From assembly GCF_000725805.1 (NCBI RefSeq), contig NZ_KL647133.1, positions 1 to 64,000 on the forward strand: DNA of 64,000 nucleotides. Reading direction: 5' to 3'. The notes beneath the pieces are model-generated. The model saw only the letters and a list, made by a program, of their open reading frames with translations, was not told the DNA's origin and did no database searches. Shown piece by piece: positions 49,625-58,661 of this stretch; position 1 is the stretch's first letter, and each line of letters begins with the position of its first letter. The stretch comes from Streptomyces xanthophaeus. GTDB lineage: Bacteria; Actinomycetota; Actinomycetes; Streptomycetales; Streptomycetaceae. A program made the translations under genes and the position numbers.

Positions 49625-51334
49625 TCAGCGACGGGCGACGACGCGCGTGACGAGCGCGTCCCGTACTTCGTCCAGCGAGATGTCCTCGCGGTCGCGCTTC
49701 GCCCGGTCGGTCACCTCCACCAGGCCCTGGGCCAGGCCGCGGGCGCCTACCGTGACGCGGTAGGGGATGCCTGCCAGTTCCACGTCCCGGAGCTTGATCC
49801 CGAGCCGCTCCCGACGGTCGTCGAGCACGGCGTCCACCCCTGCGGCGCGCAGCTGCTCGTACAGCTTCCCGGCAGCCTCGGTGACGGCCGGGTCCGAGTG
49901 CTGGGCGACGACGACCGCGACCTCGAAGGGCGCGACCGCCACGGGCCAGACGATCCCGGACTCGTCGTGGTGGCATTCGACGATCGCGGCGACGGCCCGC
50001 TCCACGCCGATGCCGTAGCTCCCCATGACCACGGGGACGCGCTTGCCGTCGGCATCCGTCACGAAGGCTCCGTAGAGCTCGCTGTAGGTCGTGCCCAGCT
50101 TGAAGATGTGCCCCACCTCGACGGCCCGTTCCACTGCGAGAGGGCGGCCGCACTCGGGACACCCCTCGCCCGCCACGGCTTCGCGCAGGTCGGCCCAGAG
50201 CGTCACGGCGACGTCCCGGGCGAGGTCCACGCCCCGCAGGTGTTCGGTGTCCCTGCTGCCGGCCGTCACCAGGTCGCGCCGCCCGCGCAGGGCCTCGTCG
50301 GCGACGACCGGCAGTCCGGTGAGCCCGACCGGCCCGGGTACGCCCGCTCCCGCGGAGCCGAGCGCGGCAGCGATCTCCTCGGGGCGGGCGGGCCGGGTGG
50401 CGGCAGCGCCCAGGGCATCGGCCAGCTTCTGCGGCACGAGCGCATGGTCGGCGCGCAGCAGCACCATGGTGACCTGGTCGTCGGCCACTTCGAACCGGGC
50501 CGTGACCTGACGGTCGAGGGGAATGCCGTGGACGCGCGCGAGTTCCCCCGCATCCGCGGCGCCCGGTGTCGTGAAGGGTTCGGGAGCCGCCGGACCGGGA
50601 GCGTCCCGCACCGCGGCCAGCCGGGACCCGGCCGTCTCCACGTTCGCGGCGTAATCGCCCGCGGGACAGTGCACGACGAGGTCCTCACCTGCGGGTGAGG
50701 GGCACATGAACTCCACGGAGACCTTGCCGCCCATGGTTCCGCTGGAGGCCTGGACGGGGACGGCGGGAATGCCCAGCCGCGCGAAGATCCGTACGTAGGC
50801 CTCCCGGTGCAGGGCGAAGGAACGGTCCAGGCCGGCGGTGTCGGTGTCGAAGCTGTACGAGTCCTTCATCGTGAACTCGCGGGTGCGGATCAGGCCCGAC
50901 TTCGGCCTGGGCTCGTCGCGGAACTTCGTCTGGAACTGGTACCAGGCCTGGGGAAGCTGGCGGTACGAGCGCAGTTCCGGCGCCAGGTGCGCGAAGATCT
51001 CCTCGTGGGTCATGCCCAGGGCCAGATCGGCGCCCTTGCGGTCACGGAGGCGGAACATCTCATCGCCCATCGAGGTCCAGCGCCCGCTCCGCTGCCAGAT
51101 CTCCGCGGGGTGGACGGTCGGCAGGAGGAACTCCTGAGCACCGATGCGTTCCATCTCCTCCCGGATGATCGCGACGACCTTCGTCCGTACGCGGACCGCC
51201 GCCGGGAGCAGCGAGTAGTGGCCCGCCATCAGCTGACGGATGTATCCGGCCCGGACGAGCAGCCGGTGGCTCACCGCTTCCGCCTCGGCGGGATCGTCGC
51301 GCAGCGTGGGAACGTGCAGTTGGGACCAGCGCAT
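49625..51334 (-). CDS. proS: Prolyl-tRNA synthetase, bacterial type
   Basis: A 569-aa ProRS of the bacterial type. Motif 1 area LLPAAVRVRTKVVAIIREEME; motif 2 FRDEPRPKSGLIRTREFTMKDSYSF; the INS/YbaK-like editing insertion (~residues 225-390); motif 3 GSYGIGVERAVAAIVECHHDESG; and an anticodon-binding C-terminus (VAVVVAQHSDPAV...). ATG at 51334. It lies in a biosynthetic cluster behind a PaaK-like gene and shares its promoter, so it may give self-resistance against a proline-mimicking product, supply aminoacyl-tRNA, or simply be the second ProRS found in many Streptomyces. Confidence 0.9.
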   Translation of the reverse strand: MRWSQLHVPTLRDDPAEAEAVSHRLLVRAGYIRQLMAGHYSLLPAAVRVRTKVVAIIREEMERIGAQEFLLPTVHPAEIWQRSGRWTSMGDEMFRLRDRKGADLALGMTHEEIFAHLAPELRSYRQLPQAWYQFQTKFRDEPRPKSGLIRTREFTMKDSYSFDTDTAGLDRSFALHREAYVRIFARLGIPAVPVQASSGTMGGKVSVEFMCPSPAGEDLVVHCPAGDYAANVETAGSRLAAVRDAPGPAAPEPFTTPGAADAGELARVHGIPLDRQVTARFEVADDQVTMVLLRADHALVPQKLADALGAAATRPARPEEIAAALGSAGAGVPGPVGLTGLPVVADEALRGRRDLVTAGSRDTEHLRGVDLARDVAVTLWADLREAVAGEGCPECGRPLAVERAVEVGHIFKLGTTYSELYGAFVTDADGKRVPVVMGSYGIGVERAVAAIVECHHDESGIVWPVAVAPFEVAVVVAQHSDPAVTEAAGKLYEQLRAAGVDAVLDDRRERLGIKLRDVELAGIPYRVTVGARGLAQGLVEVTDRAKRDREDISLDEVRDALVTRVVARR

Positions 51335-51381
51335 GGAGGACCCTTTCTCGGTACGTGGTGTCTGGCGACCGCGGGGCGCGG

Positions 51382-52749
51382 TCAGTGGCTGCGGACGGTG
51401 AAGGGGGCCGCGGCCCGCTGATCCCCGGTCAGGTGGACGTGCAGCTCACAGGTGCCGTCCGCGGCCATGGCCCGCAGTTCGGGAGAACTGTTCAACGCCG
51501 CTTCGCGCACGCGGGCGCGCAGTTGGCCGGTCAGCTCGGGGAACAGGTGCGGGGCGAAGGCGGTCACACAGGTCAGCTCGACACGGGGGCGGGTTCCCTC
51601 ACGCGAGGGGTGGAACTCCACCGAGGCGAGTGGGGCCGATCCCGGCAGCGCGTCGTAGGGCGCGATGGACGCGTGCATGACGCCGCGGGCCAGCTCGGGC
51701 AGCCGCTCCAGCGCTTCGCGCAGCGCGATCGGGCGGAACGCGAGGACCTGCCGGCCCTGGTGTTCGACCAGGGCGGTGTGTGCCCGCCGGCCGAGCAGGG
51801 CGACGGAAACCTCGCCGGGTTCGCAGGGGCTCTCGGCCGCCTCGACCAGGTCCCCGGTGTCGTACCGGACGAAGGGCTGGTACTGCGAGAACGGATGGAG
51901 CTCGGTGAGCACGAGCCGCCCCACTCCCGAAGTCACCGGCTGCTGCCCGTCCAGCGAGACCACCTGCGGGACGACGTGGACGTCGAAGTGGAACAGCTCG
52001 CAGGCAGCGCACCGGGTCGCACCGCCCGCCACCTCCGAAAGGCTGTAGCGGTGCACGATGCGCGCACCCGGAAAGGCCGAGGCAAGGACATCGCGGTGCC
52101 CGTCGGTCAGGTAGTCGGCCAGGGCGGTGACGGTACGGGGCCGCAGGCGCTCCGCGAGACCGGCCTCCGCGACGGCATGAGCCAGGACGACGAGGTCGTC
52201 CGGAGTTCCGCTGACCTGAATCAGGGGGTCGGCAAGATCGGGGAAAAGCTGCGGACGGCGCAACAGGCCGAGCGCCTTGTCCAGGTCGCGGGCGGACGTC
52301 AGCCCGAGAGTGACGGAACGTTCCACCGCGAGAGCGCCGATGGAATTCCCGTGGTGCCGTTTGGAAATGGTCGACAGGTGCACGATAGGGCGGGTCTCGC
52401 CCGTCCTCTCACGCGCCCGTGTGTTGAGGTTCGCCAGCATGTCGGCGAGCGCTCGCACTTCCTCCGCACACCGGTAGCGGGTGAAGGGGTGCCCGGTCGT
52501 CCCGCTGCTGTGCATGAGGACGGAGGGCGTGCGGTCGGGATGCCGCACGGCAGCCGCGCCACCTGACGGTTCGAACTTTCCGATCACCGGCAGGCAGTGG
52601 AGATCGGCGGTGGTGGTCAGCTCCCGGACCGGCAGCCCGGCCCACAGATCCTGGTAGTAGGGGATTTGATAAGCGTGCTCCACGGTGCCCGGAACCAGCT
52701 TGTCACGTATACGGGTCTTCGCCCCCGGGCTTGCGTGTTCAGTTGACAT
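51382..52749 (-). CDS. PaaK-like (phenylacetate-CoA ligase family) adenylating enzyme 2
   Basis: A 455-aa protein of the same superfamily as the gene at 44150 but clearly different. The ATP-binding loop reads MHSSGTTGHPFTRYR. Further motifs are SEVAGGATRCAACELFHF (with two Cys that may bind zinc, as in F390-synthetase-like members), FVRYDTGDLVEA and LLGRRAHTALV. The catalytic C-terminal Lys is not obvious. It is upstream of and co-transcribed with the ProRS gene, divergent from the JmjC gene across an operator-like site. Confidence 0.8.
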   Translation of the reverse strand: MSTEHASPGAKTRIRDKLVPGTVEHAYQIPYYQDLWAGLPVRELTTTADLHCLPVIGKFEPSGGAAAVRHPDRTPSVLMHSSGTTGHPFTRYRCAEEVRALADMLANLNTRARERTGETRPIVHLSTISKRHHGNSIGALAVERSVTLGLTSARDLDKALGLLRRPQLFPDLADPLIQVSGTPDDLVVLAHAVAEAGLAERLRPRTVTALADYLTDGHRDVLASAFPGARIVHRYSLSEVAGGATRCAACELFHFDVHVVPQVVSLDGQQPVTSGVGRLVLTELHPFSQYQPFVRYDTGDLVEAAESPCEPGEVSVALLGRRAHTALVEHQGRQVLAFRPIALREALERLPELARGVMHASIAPYDALPGSAPLASVEFHPSREGTRPRVELTCVTAFAPHLFPELTGQLRARVREAALNSSPELRAMAADGTCELHVHLTGDQRAAAPFTVRSH

Positions 52750-52759
52750 GACCCAGATC

Positions 52760-52785
52760 TTGACAGCGAGTGTGACTGCCAGTCA
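52760..52785. promoter_or_regulatory. TGACT/AGTCA operator-like site between the PaaK2 and JmjC genes
   Basis: TGACT (52773-52777) and AGTCA (52781-52785) form a palindrome with a 3-bp spacer, 5 bp after GCGAG and a TTGACA at 52760-52765. It lies in the 89-bp gap between the divergent starts at 52749 and 52839, next to both start regions. It is the right-hand member of the motif set found at 35996, 39892 and 40815. Confidence 0.6.
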
Positions 52786-52838
52786 AGGTGGCGTGTCAAT
52801 GTTGATTGTTCGCCTTCTCGAATGCGGAGAAACATTTC

Positions 52839-53762
52839 ATGACTTCATCAGGGCTGGTCGAGCTCGTCGGCGAGACGGAGGGCTTCCTCCAGGAGTACTG
52901 GCGCAACCGGCCCGCCGTCCTGTCTCCCGGCGCGGGACCCGACGGCGTCCTCGCCCTCGAAGAGCTCGACGCCGCCCTGACCGCAGGGGTGCTCCACGCG
53001 CCCTACGTCGAGATGGTCCGCACGGACCGGATCGTCCCGCTCGGCGAGTACACCCGCGCCCGTACCGTGAACCGGGTCACCCGCCCCGGTTACGCCGACG
53101 CGACCGGAATCCGGGCCCAGCTCGACGCCGGCACCACCCTCGTGCTGCGGTGCGTGGAGCAGTGGCACGCCGGAACGGCCGAGTTCGCCCGCCGCCTCGG
53201 CGAGGAACTGGGGCGCAAGGTCGAGGCGTTCTTCTTCGTGACGCCCGCGGGTGCCCAGGGTCTGCGCCTGCACCGGGACGACGCCGACGTGTTCGTTGTC
53301 CAGCTGAACGGAGCCAAGCAGTGGTACGTCCATGCGGGCCCCGAAGACGCCCACTGGGGACCGGGCCCGACGCCGGAGACGGGCCCGCCCCTCCTGTCGC
53401 CGCTCCTGGAAGCCGGCCAGGTGCTCTACATCCCCCGCGGCTTCGCCCACCGCGCCACCGGCGATTCGGGGTTGTCGGTCCACCTTTCCTTCACCGTCCG
53501 CGACATCGGCGTGCGTGACCTTGAGCGAGCGGCCCGCACCCTGCTGCTGGACCGGTTCCCCACCGACCGGCGCCCGCTGAGCGACGAGGGCCTGTCGGCT
53601 GCTGCCGGCGAACTGCTCGAGGCCCTCGCCGCGGACCTGCCCGGACTCACCGCCGAGCAACTCGTCACCACCGCGCGCCAGGCCCAGCAGGCAGAGACCT
53701 CCGCACAGCCGTCCCCCCACCTCCAGGCGCTCGCCCGGTCCTTGGAGAACGAGAAGGCTTGA
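52839..53762 (+). CDS. JmjC/cupin-type Fe(II)/2-oxoglutarate oxygenase
   Basis: A 307-aa protein; ATG at 52839, 8 nt after GGAGA. The metal site is HRDDADVF (HxD) and the distal His is in RGFAHRATGDSG, with the preceding phrase QVLYIPRGFAHRA highly typical of the ribosomal-oxygenase/JmjC family. FVVQLNGAKQWYVHAG is the usual strand before the second motif. Family members hydroxylate arginine or histidine side chains of proteins or free amino acids and peptides. It is the last member of the regulon on the right. Confidence 0.88.
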   Translation: MTSSGLVELVGETEGFLQEYWRNRPAVLSPGAGPDGVLALEELDAALTAGVLHAPYVEMVRTDRIVPLGEYTRARTVNRVTRPGYADATGIRAQLDAGTTLVLRCVEQWHAGTAEFARRLGEELGRKVEAFFFVTPAGAQGLRLHRDDADVFVVQLNGAKQWYVHAGPEDAHWGPGPTPETGPPLLSPLLEAGQVLYIPRGFAHRATGDSGLSVHLSFTVRDIGVRDLERAARTLLLDRFPTDRRPLSDEGLSAAAGELLEALAADLPGLTAEQLVTTARQAQQAETSAQPSPHLQALARSLENEKA

Positions 53763-53924
53763 AGGGTCTCCCTTCCGGCCTGCAGCCCGCCGGGCCCGCA
53801 GCCCTTCGGGGCATCCGGTGCCCGGCCGCCGCGCGGCGCGGGTACGGGTGCGCCACATCCGGGATATCTCTGGTCGCAGATGGCGGCCGGCGGGGCCGCC
53901 CCGGTCCGGAAAGGCGGGTGGCCG

Positions 53925-54410
53925 GTGACCGTCCAGCCCGTTCCCGAGGGGTATCCGCGCGTCACGCCCTACCTCTGTATCGACGGCGCCGCGGCTGCGA
54001 TCGACTTCTACGTCTCCGTACTCGGTGCACGGGAGCGGATGAGGATGGCCGCACCCGGCGGCAAGATCGGCCACGCCGAGCTGGAGCTCGGAAGCTCGGT
54101 CATCATGCTCGCGGACGAGCACCCCGACATCGGCTTCCGCTCACCGAAATCGGTGGGCGGCACACCCGTGACCCTGCACGTGTACGTCGAAGACGTCGAC
54201 GCGGTCTTCCTCGCGGCCCTCGCCCGGGGTGCCACCGGGCTGCGGCCGCTCAGGGACGAGTTCTACGGCGACCGCACCGGCCAGTTCGAGGACCCCTTCG
54301 GACATCGCTGGAGCATCGCCACGCACATCGAGGACGTTCCGCCGGACGAGATGGAGAGGCGTTCCGAGGAAGCCGAGCGCGCCATGGGGTCCGAGCCGGG
54401 CGGAGAGTGA
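53925..54410 (+). CDS. VOC-family (glyoxalase-like) protein
   Basis: A 161-aa protein. Start GTG 53925 gives TVQPVPEGYPRVTPYLCIDGAAAAIDFY, the standard start of the PhnB/YdfO-like VOC group; an ATG at 53880 is in frame but adds an atypical Gly/Ala-rich segment. AELELGSSVIMLADEHPD and EDPFGHRWSIATHIEDVPPDEM complete the two betaalphabetabetabeta units. Probable metal-dependent lyase, isomerase or extradiol-type enzyme; substrate unknown. Confidence 0.83.
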   Translation: MTVQPVPEGYPRVTPYLCIDGAAAAIDFYVSVLGARERMRMAAPGGKIGHAELELGSSVIMLADEHPDIGFRSPKSVGGTPVTLHVYVEDVDAVFLAALARGATGLRPLRDEFYGDRTGQFEDPFGHRWSIATHIEDVPPDEMERRSEEAERAMGSEPGGE

Positions 54411-54474
54411 AGGACCCGCCCGCACCGACCCCTTGAAGGAGGGTCCGCAGCCCTGCCCGTTCCCGGTCGTGGGA

Positions 54475-54503
54475 GAGCCCCGGCCTGTGGGGGGCCGGGG
54501 CTC
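54475..54503. terminator. Hairpin between the VOC and S18 genes
   Basis: GAGCCCCGGCC (54475-54485) pairs with GGCCGGGGCTC (54493-54503) around a 7-nt loop. It lies between the end of the VOC gene and the leftward end of the S18 gene and can serve both directions. Confidence 0.7.
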
Positions 54504-54534
54504 GTGGGCGGGGTCGCAGGGCCGGGGCCGCGGG

Positions 54535-54771
54535 CTACCGGCCTGCGTAGGGGAGCAGGGCCATCACGCGGGCGTTCTTGACGGCCAGGGCGATCCGGCG
54601 CTGCTGCTGGGCGGTGACGCGGGTGACGCGGCGGCTGCGGATCTTGCCCCGGTCGGAGATGAACCTGCGGAGCAGGTCGGTGTCCTTGTAGTCGATGTAC
54701 GTGATTCCTGCCGCGTCCAGAGGGTTGGGGCGGGACGTCGGCGGCTTGCTCGGGGAAGGGCGGCGGGCCAT
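54535..54771 (-). CDS. rpsR: 30S ribosomal protein S18, alternative (zinc-independent) paralog
   Basis: A 78-aa S18 with the family core [38 protein letters not shown] and [17 protein letters not shown] ending (here [16 protein letters not shown]). It has no Cys, whereas zinc-bearing S18 forms have a Cys pattern. It is located with other C-minus ribosomal paralogs and Zur-box sequences. These proteins replace the zinc forms when zinc is scarce. Confidence 0.9.
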   Translation of the reverse strand: MARRPSPSKPPTSRPNPLDAAGITYIDYKDTDLLRRFISDRGKIRSRRVTRVTAQQQRRIALAVKNARVMALLPYAGR

Positions 54772-54812
54772 CGGTGTTCCTCAGGTGTGTGGGGCGTGAA
54801 GGGGGCCGTGGG

Positions 54813-55955
54813 TCAGGAAACCGAATCGAGCAACGGGCCGAAGGCGGCGGGTAGTTGCTTCCATGCTTCCCGCCCGGCCCTGTACTCGGACTCGGTCAGG
54901 AGGCAGGAGTCCAGGAGCTGTTCGATCCCGTCGCGGTCGAGGCCCGGTGAGGTGAAGACGAGGTGCTGGCAGCAGTCGCCGTGTTCGGCGTCCCAGTCGA
55001 GGGAGGCCGCGGCCCGACGCATGGCGGGGACCAGGTCCCAGGCGGCGTCGGGGAGCGAAGCCAGCCAGGGGCCGACGCTCTCCACGCACAGCGCGCCACC
55101 TGCCGCGTCCCAGGCCAAGAGGGTGTCCGGCCGGTCCGCGAGCCAGAACCGGCCGCGGCTGCGGGCGGCGGCGCAGGTCAGGTCCTCCAGGGCCGCGTAG
55201 AGCCGCTCGGGGTGGAAGGGCCGGCGGCGCTGCCAGACGAGCGTGGCGACTCCGGCTTCGTCGGCTTCCTGGGGGAGGAGCGCGCAAGCGGGGTGCTGGG
55301 CGGCTGCGGCGCTCTCCACGTCGAAGCCCGCGAACGCCAGGCGGGTCAGTTCGCTGGAGCCGGTCGGCACCTGGCGGGCGGTCGGGTGCAGCTGGGCGAG
55401 CAGGGCGCGGTCCTCGTCGTCGGCCTCCTCGCTGTCGGCGATCGCGAGGACCGGCGCGTACTCGAGCTGACGGGCCCAGGTGTCCCCGACGGTCCGCTGG
55501 TCGGTGGCCGCGGCGGCGAGTCCGGCCTCGCTGAGGTCGTCTCCGTTGCCGAGGCAGGGCAGGACGAGCGCGGGGTCGACTGCGGTGATCACGTTGGTGA
55601 GTTCCAGTACGTCACCGGCGTGGGCGGTTACGACCTCGGCCATGGCCCTGGGCTCGACCGAGTCCCAGAGTTCCACGACGGCCAGGCGGGTCAGCCCGCC
55701 GGCGGCCAGTCGCTCCAGCTCGGGGACGAGGTCCTCGCGCAATGCGCAGCAGGCGCAGTCGTTGACCAGCGGAGCCTCGTCCGCGGAGATCGCGCCCCCG
55801 GAATCGCGCAGCGTGCGGAGCACCGCACCGCCGGCGGCGGAGGACAGGTCGTGGTGCAGGGCGATACTCCCCGGCACGGCGCGCAGCAGGTGTTCGACGG
55901 CCTCCTTGCGTGCGTCGGCGTGCATGCCGCCGACGATCACGACCGGGAGGGTCAC
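54813..55955 (-). CDS. CobW-family protein with a degenerate P-loop
   Basis: A 380-aa protein whose GTG at 55955 overlaps the stop of the L31 gene. The CobW signature CxCC is kept ([20 protein letters not shown]) and the C-terminal CobW_C fold is intact ([22 protein letters not shown]... [16 protein letters not shown]). The GTP-binding loop, GxxGxGKT in normal members, reads [11 protein letters not shown]. So GTP hydrolysis by the standard Walker A is unlikely. It is probably a Zur-controlled zinc-handling protein. A normal paralog lies at 56460. Confidence 0.8.
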   Translation of the reverse strand: MTLPVVIVGGMHADARKEAVEHLLRAVPGSIALHHDLSSAAGGAVLRTLRDSGGAISADEAPLVNDCACCALREDLVPELERLAAGGLTRLAVVELWDSVEPRAMAEVVTAHAGDVLELTNVITAVDPALVLPCLGNGDDLSEAGLAAAATDQRTVGDTWARQLEYAPVLAIADSEEADDEDRALLAQLHPTARQVPTGSSELTRLAFAGFDVESAAAAQHPACALLPQEADEAGVATLVWQRRRPFHPERLYAALEDLTCAAARSRGRFWLADRPDTLLAWDAAGGALCVESVGPWLASLPDAAWDLVPAMRRAAASLDWDAEHGDCCQHLVFTSPGLDRDGIEQLLDSCLLTESEYRAGREAWKQLPAAFGPLLDSVS

Positions 55956-56200
55956 TTGGGCCCTCCGTAGCGGCGCTCGAAGCGCTCGACGCGGCCGGCG
56001 GTGTCCAGGACCCGCGCGGTGCCGGTGTAGAAGGGGTGGCTCTGCGAGGAGATCTCGACGTCGATGACGGGATAGGTGTTGCCGTCCTCCCACTCGACCG
56101 TCTTGTCACTGGAGGCGGTCGAGCGCGTGAGGAACGCGAAGTCGGCGGCCTTGTCGCGGAAGACGACGGGGCCGTAGGCGGGGTGGATTCCAGGCTTCAT
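55952..56200 (-). CDS. rpmE2: 50S ribosomal protein L31, type B (zinc-independent)
   Basis: An 82-aa L31 type [29 protein letters not shown] and [29 protein letters not shown] are diagnostic. No CxxC zinc ribbon. It is known as a Zur-repressed replacement for the zinc form. First of the linked run of genes 56200-54813. Confidence 0.93.
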   Translation of the reverse strand: MKPGIHPAYGPVVFRDKAADFAFLTRSTASSDKTVEWEDGNTYPVIDVEISSQSHPFYTGTARVLDTAGRVERFERRYGGPK

Positions 56201-56230
56201 GGGGTTGCTCTCTCTGGAGGAGGGGCTTGC

Positions 56231-56395
56231 TCAGCGCTCTTCGCGGAAGTCGACGTGCCGGCGGACGACCGGGTCGAACTTGCGCAGCACCATCCGGTCC
56301 GGGTCGTTGCGCCGGTTCTTGCGGGTGACGTAGGTGTAGCCCGTGCCGACGGTGGAGCGGAGCTTGATGACGGGGCGAACTTCGTTGCGTGCCAT
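56231..56395 (-). CDS. rpmG: 50S ribosomal protein L33, zinc-independent form (54 aa)
   Basis: ATG at 56395. The protein reads [28 protein letters not shown]... [15 protein letters not shown]. It follows the L33 pattern closely but without the CxxC...CxxC zinc-binding motif of the standard form. It is too short for most gene finders. It directly follows a Zur-box palindrome (56409-56428), the first gene of the leftward alternative-ribosome run. Confidence 0.9.
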   Translation of the reverse strand: MARNEVRPVIKLRSTVGTGYTYVTRKNRRNDPDRMVLRKFDPVVRRHVDFREER

Positions 56396-56408
56396 GACAC
56401 CAGTATAC

Positions 56409-56428
56409 GGAAATGGGAATCATTTTCA
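56409..56428. promoter_or_regulatory. Zur-box palindrome upstream of the L33 gene
   Basis: The minus strand reads TGAAAATGATTCCCATTTCC, close to the actinobacterial Zur consensus TGAAAATGATTTTCA with imperfect symmetry. It is 14 bp upstream of the rpmG start. Zur repression would lift in low zinc, allowing the L33-L31-CobW-like-S18 series. Confidence 0.8.
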
Positions 56429-56459
56429 ATAAGAGATCCGGCTCTCCTGGGGCGGAGCT

Positions 56460-57638
<1,179 letters not shown>

Positions 57639-57642
57639 CCGC

Positions 57643-57813
57643 TCAGCCCTCGGGGCGCAGAAGGCCGCGCTCGTAGGCCTTCACCAGGCGCTGGGGGACC
57701 TGGTGCACGGAGCCGTCGACCGTGATCGGTACGAGCTGCGGGGTCGTGGCCTTCCACTGGGCCCGGCGGTGGCGGGTGTTGCTGCGGGACATCTTCCGTT
57801 TGGGGACTGCCAT
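57643..57813 (-). CDS. rpmF: 50S ribosomal protein L32, zinc-independent form (56 aa)
   Basis: ATG at 57813. The start [24 protein letters not shown] is the L32 hallmark. The second half ([26 protein letters not shown]) has no Cys, while zinc-type L32 has two CxxC pairs in that region. Too short for most gene finders. It is 46 bp downstream of the Zur-box at 57859 and directly before the CobW gene. Confidence 0.9.
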   Translation of the reverse strand: MAVPKRKMSRSNTRHRRAQWKATTPQLVPITVDGSVHQVPQRLVKAYERGLLRPEG

Positions 57814-57858
57814 CGGGGTCTCCTGAGGTGTCGAGGACGTTCGACGGAAAAGCTACAT

Positions 57859-57879
57859 GAAAATGACGACCATTTTCAA
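57859..57879. promoter_or_regulatory. Zur-box palindrome upstream of the L32 gene
   Basis: TGAAAATG (57859-57866) and CATTTTCA (57872-57879) are an exact inverted repeat with a 5-bp spacer. It is the best Zur box in the locus and controls leftward L32 and CobW expression. Confidence 0.88.
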
Positions 57880-57986
57880 TCAGGAGCAGTGTGGCCCGGC
57901 GGCAGCTCGGCGCCGACGCATGGCAGACGTACCCCACCGGATCTCATGGCGGGGTACGTCGTCAGGGGAGTGTCGTCCGCGTGGGG

Positions 57987-58292
57987 CTACCAGGAGGACT
58001 TGGTCACGCCGGGGAGGAATCCGGCGTGTGCCTGCTGCCGGGCGCGTACGCGGGAGAGCCCGAACTTGCGCAGGTAGCCACGGGGGCGGCCGTCGACGCT
58101 GTCGCGATTGCGTACGCGGGTGGCGCTGGCGTCGCGCGGCTGCCGGTGCAGCTCCGCAAGTGCACTCCTGCGTTCCTCCTCGGTGGACGAAGGGCGCCGG
58201 ATGATCTCCTTCAGTGCGGCCCGCCGTGCGGCGTGCCGCTCGACGACGCCCTTGCGCTTCTCGTTCCGGGCGATCTTGCTCTTCTTCGCCAT
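57987..58292 (-). CDS. rpsN: 30S ribosomal protein S14, zinc-independent form
   Basis: A 101-aa S14 of the long, C-minus type: [15 protein letters not shown] at the start and [39 protein letters not shown] at the end, in place of the CxxC...CxxC of zinc S14. ATG overlaps by 1 bp the stop of the L28 gene, so they are translationally linked. Confidence 0.93.
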   Translation of the reverse strand: MAKKSKIARNEKRKGVVERHAARRAALKEIIRRPSSTEEERRSALAELHRQPRDASATRVRNRDSVDGRPRGYLRKFGLSRVRARQQAHAGFLPGVTKSSW

Positions 58293-58528
58293 CAGACCTT
58301 CACCCCGCGCGCCCGGATCCGGGCCACGGCGGCCTCGATGCCGATGGCGTCGACCGTCTTGATCGCCTTGGTGCTCAAGGTCAGGCGGACATTGCGCCCC
58401 TCGCTGGGCAGCCAGTACCGCTTGTGCTGGATGTTCGGGTCGAAGCGGCGTGACGTGCGCCGGTGCGAGTGGGAGATGTTGTTGCCGAACCCGGGCTCGG
58501 CGCCGGTCAGTTGGCAGTGTGCGGACAT
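58292..58528 (-). CDS. rpmB: 50S ribosomal protein L28, zinc-independent form
   Basis: A 78-aa L28: [35 protein letters not shown] is the clear family signature, and it lacks the CxxC pairs of zinc-binding L28. First gene of the L28-S14 operon; a Zur-like box lies at 58564-58584. Confidence 0.92.
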   Translation of the reverse strand: MSAHCQLTGAEPGFGNNISHSHRRTSRRFDPNIQHKRYWLPSEGRNVRLTLSTKAIKTVDAIGIEAAVARIRARGVKV

Positions 58529-58563
58529 GCGTGATTCCCGCCTCTCTCTGGGTGTCGCTTACT

Positions 58564-58584
58564 GGTAATGGAAACCATATCCAA
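58564..58584. promoter_or_regulatory. Zur-box-like palindrome upstream of the L28 gene
   Basis: The minus strand reads TTGGATATGGTTTCCATTACC, imperfectly symmetric around GGTTTCC and similar to the two better Zur boxes. It is 36 bp upstream of the L28 start and would extend the regulon to L28-S14. Confidence 0.65.
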
Positions 58585-58661
58585 TACCGGCGACCCCCAG
58601 GTACGCTCCACCCCCCTCGGCGAGCACCGGCTGACCGGCTACGCGTGCCCGGCGACCGTCC

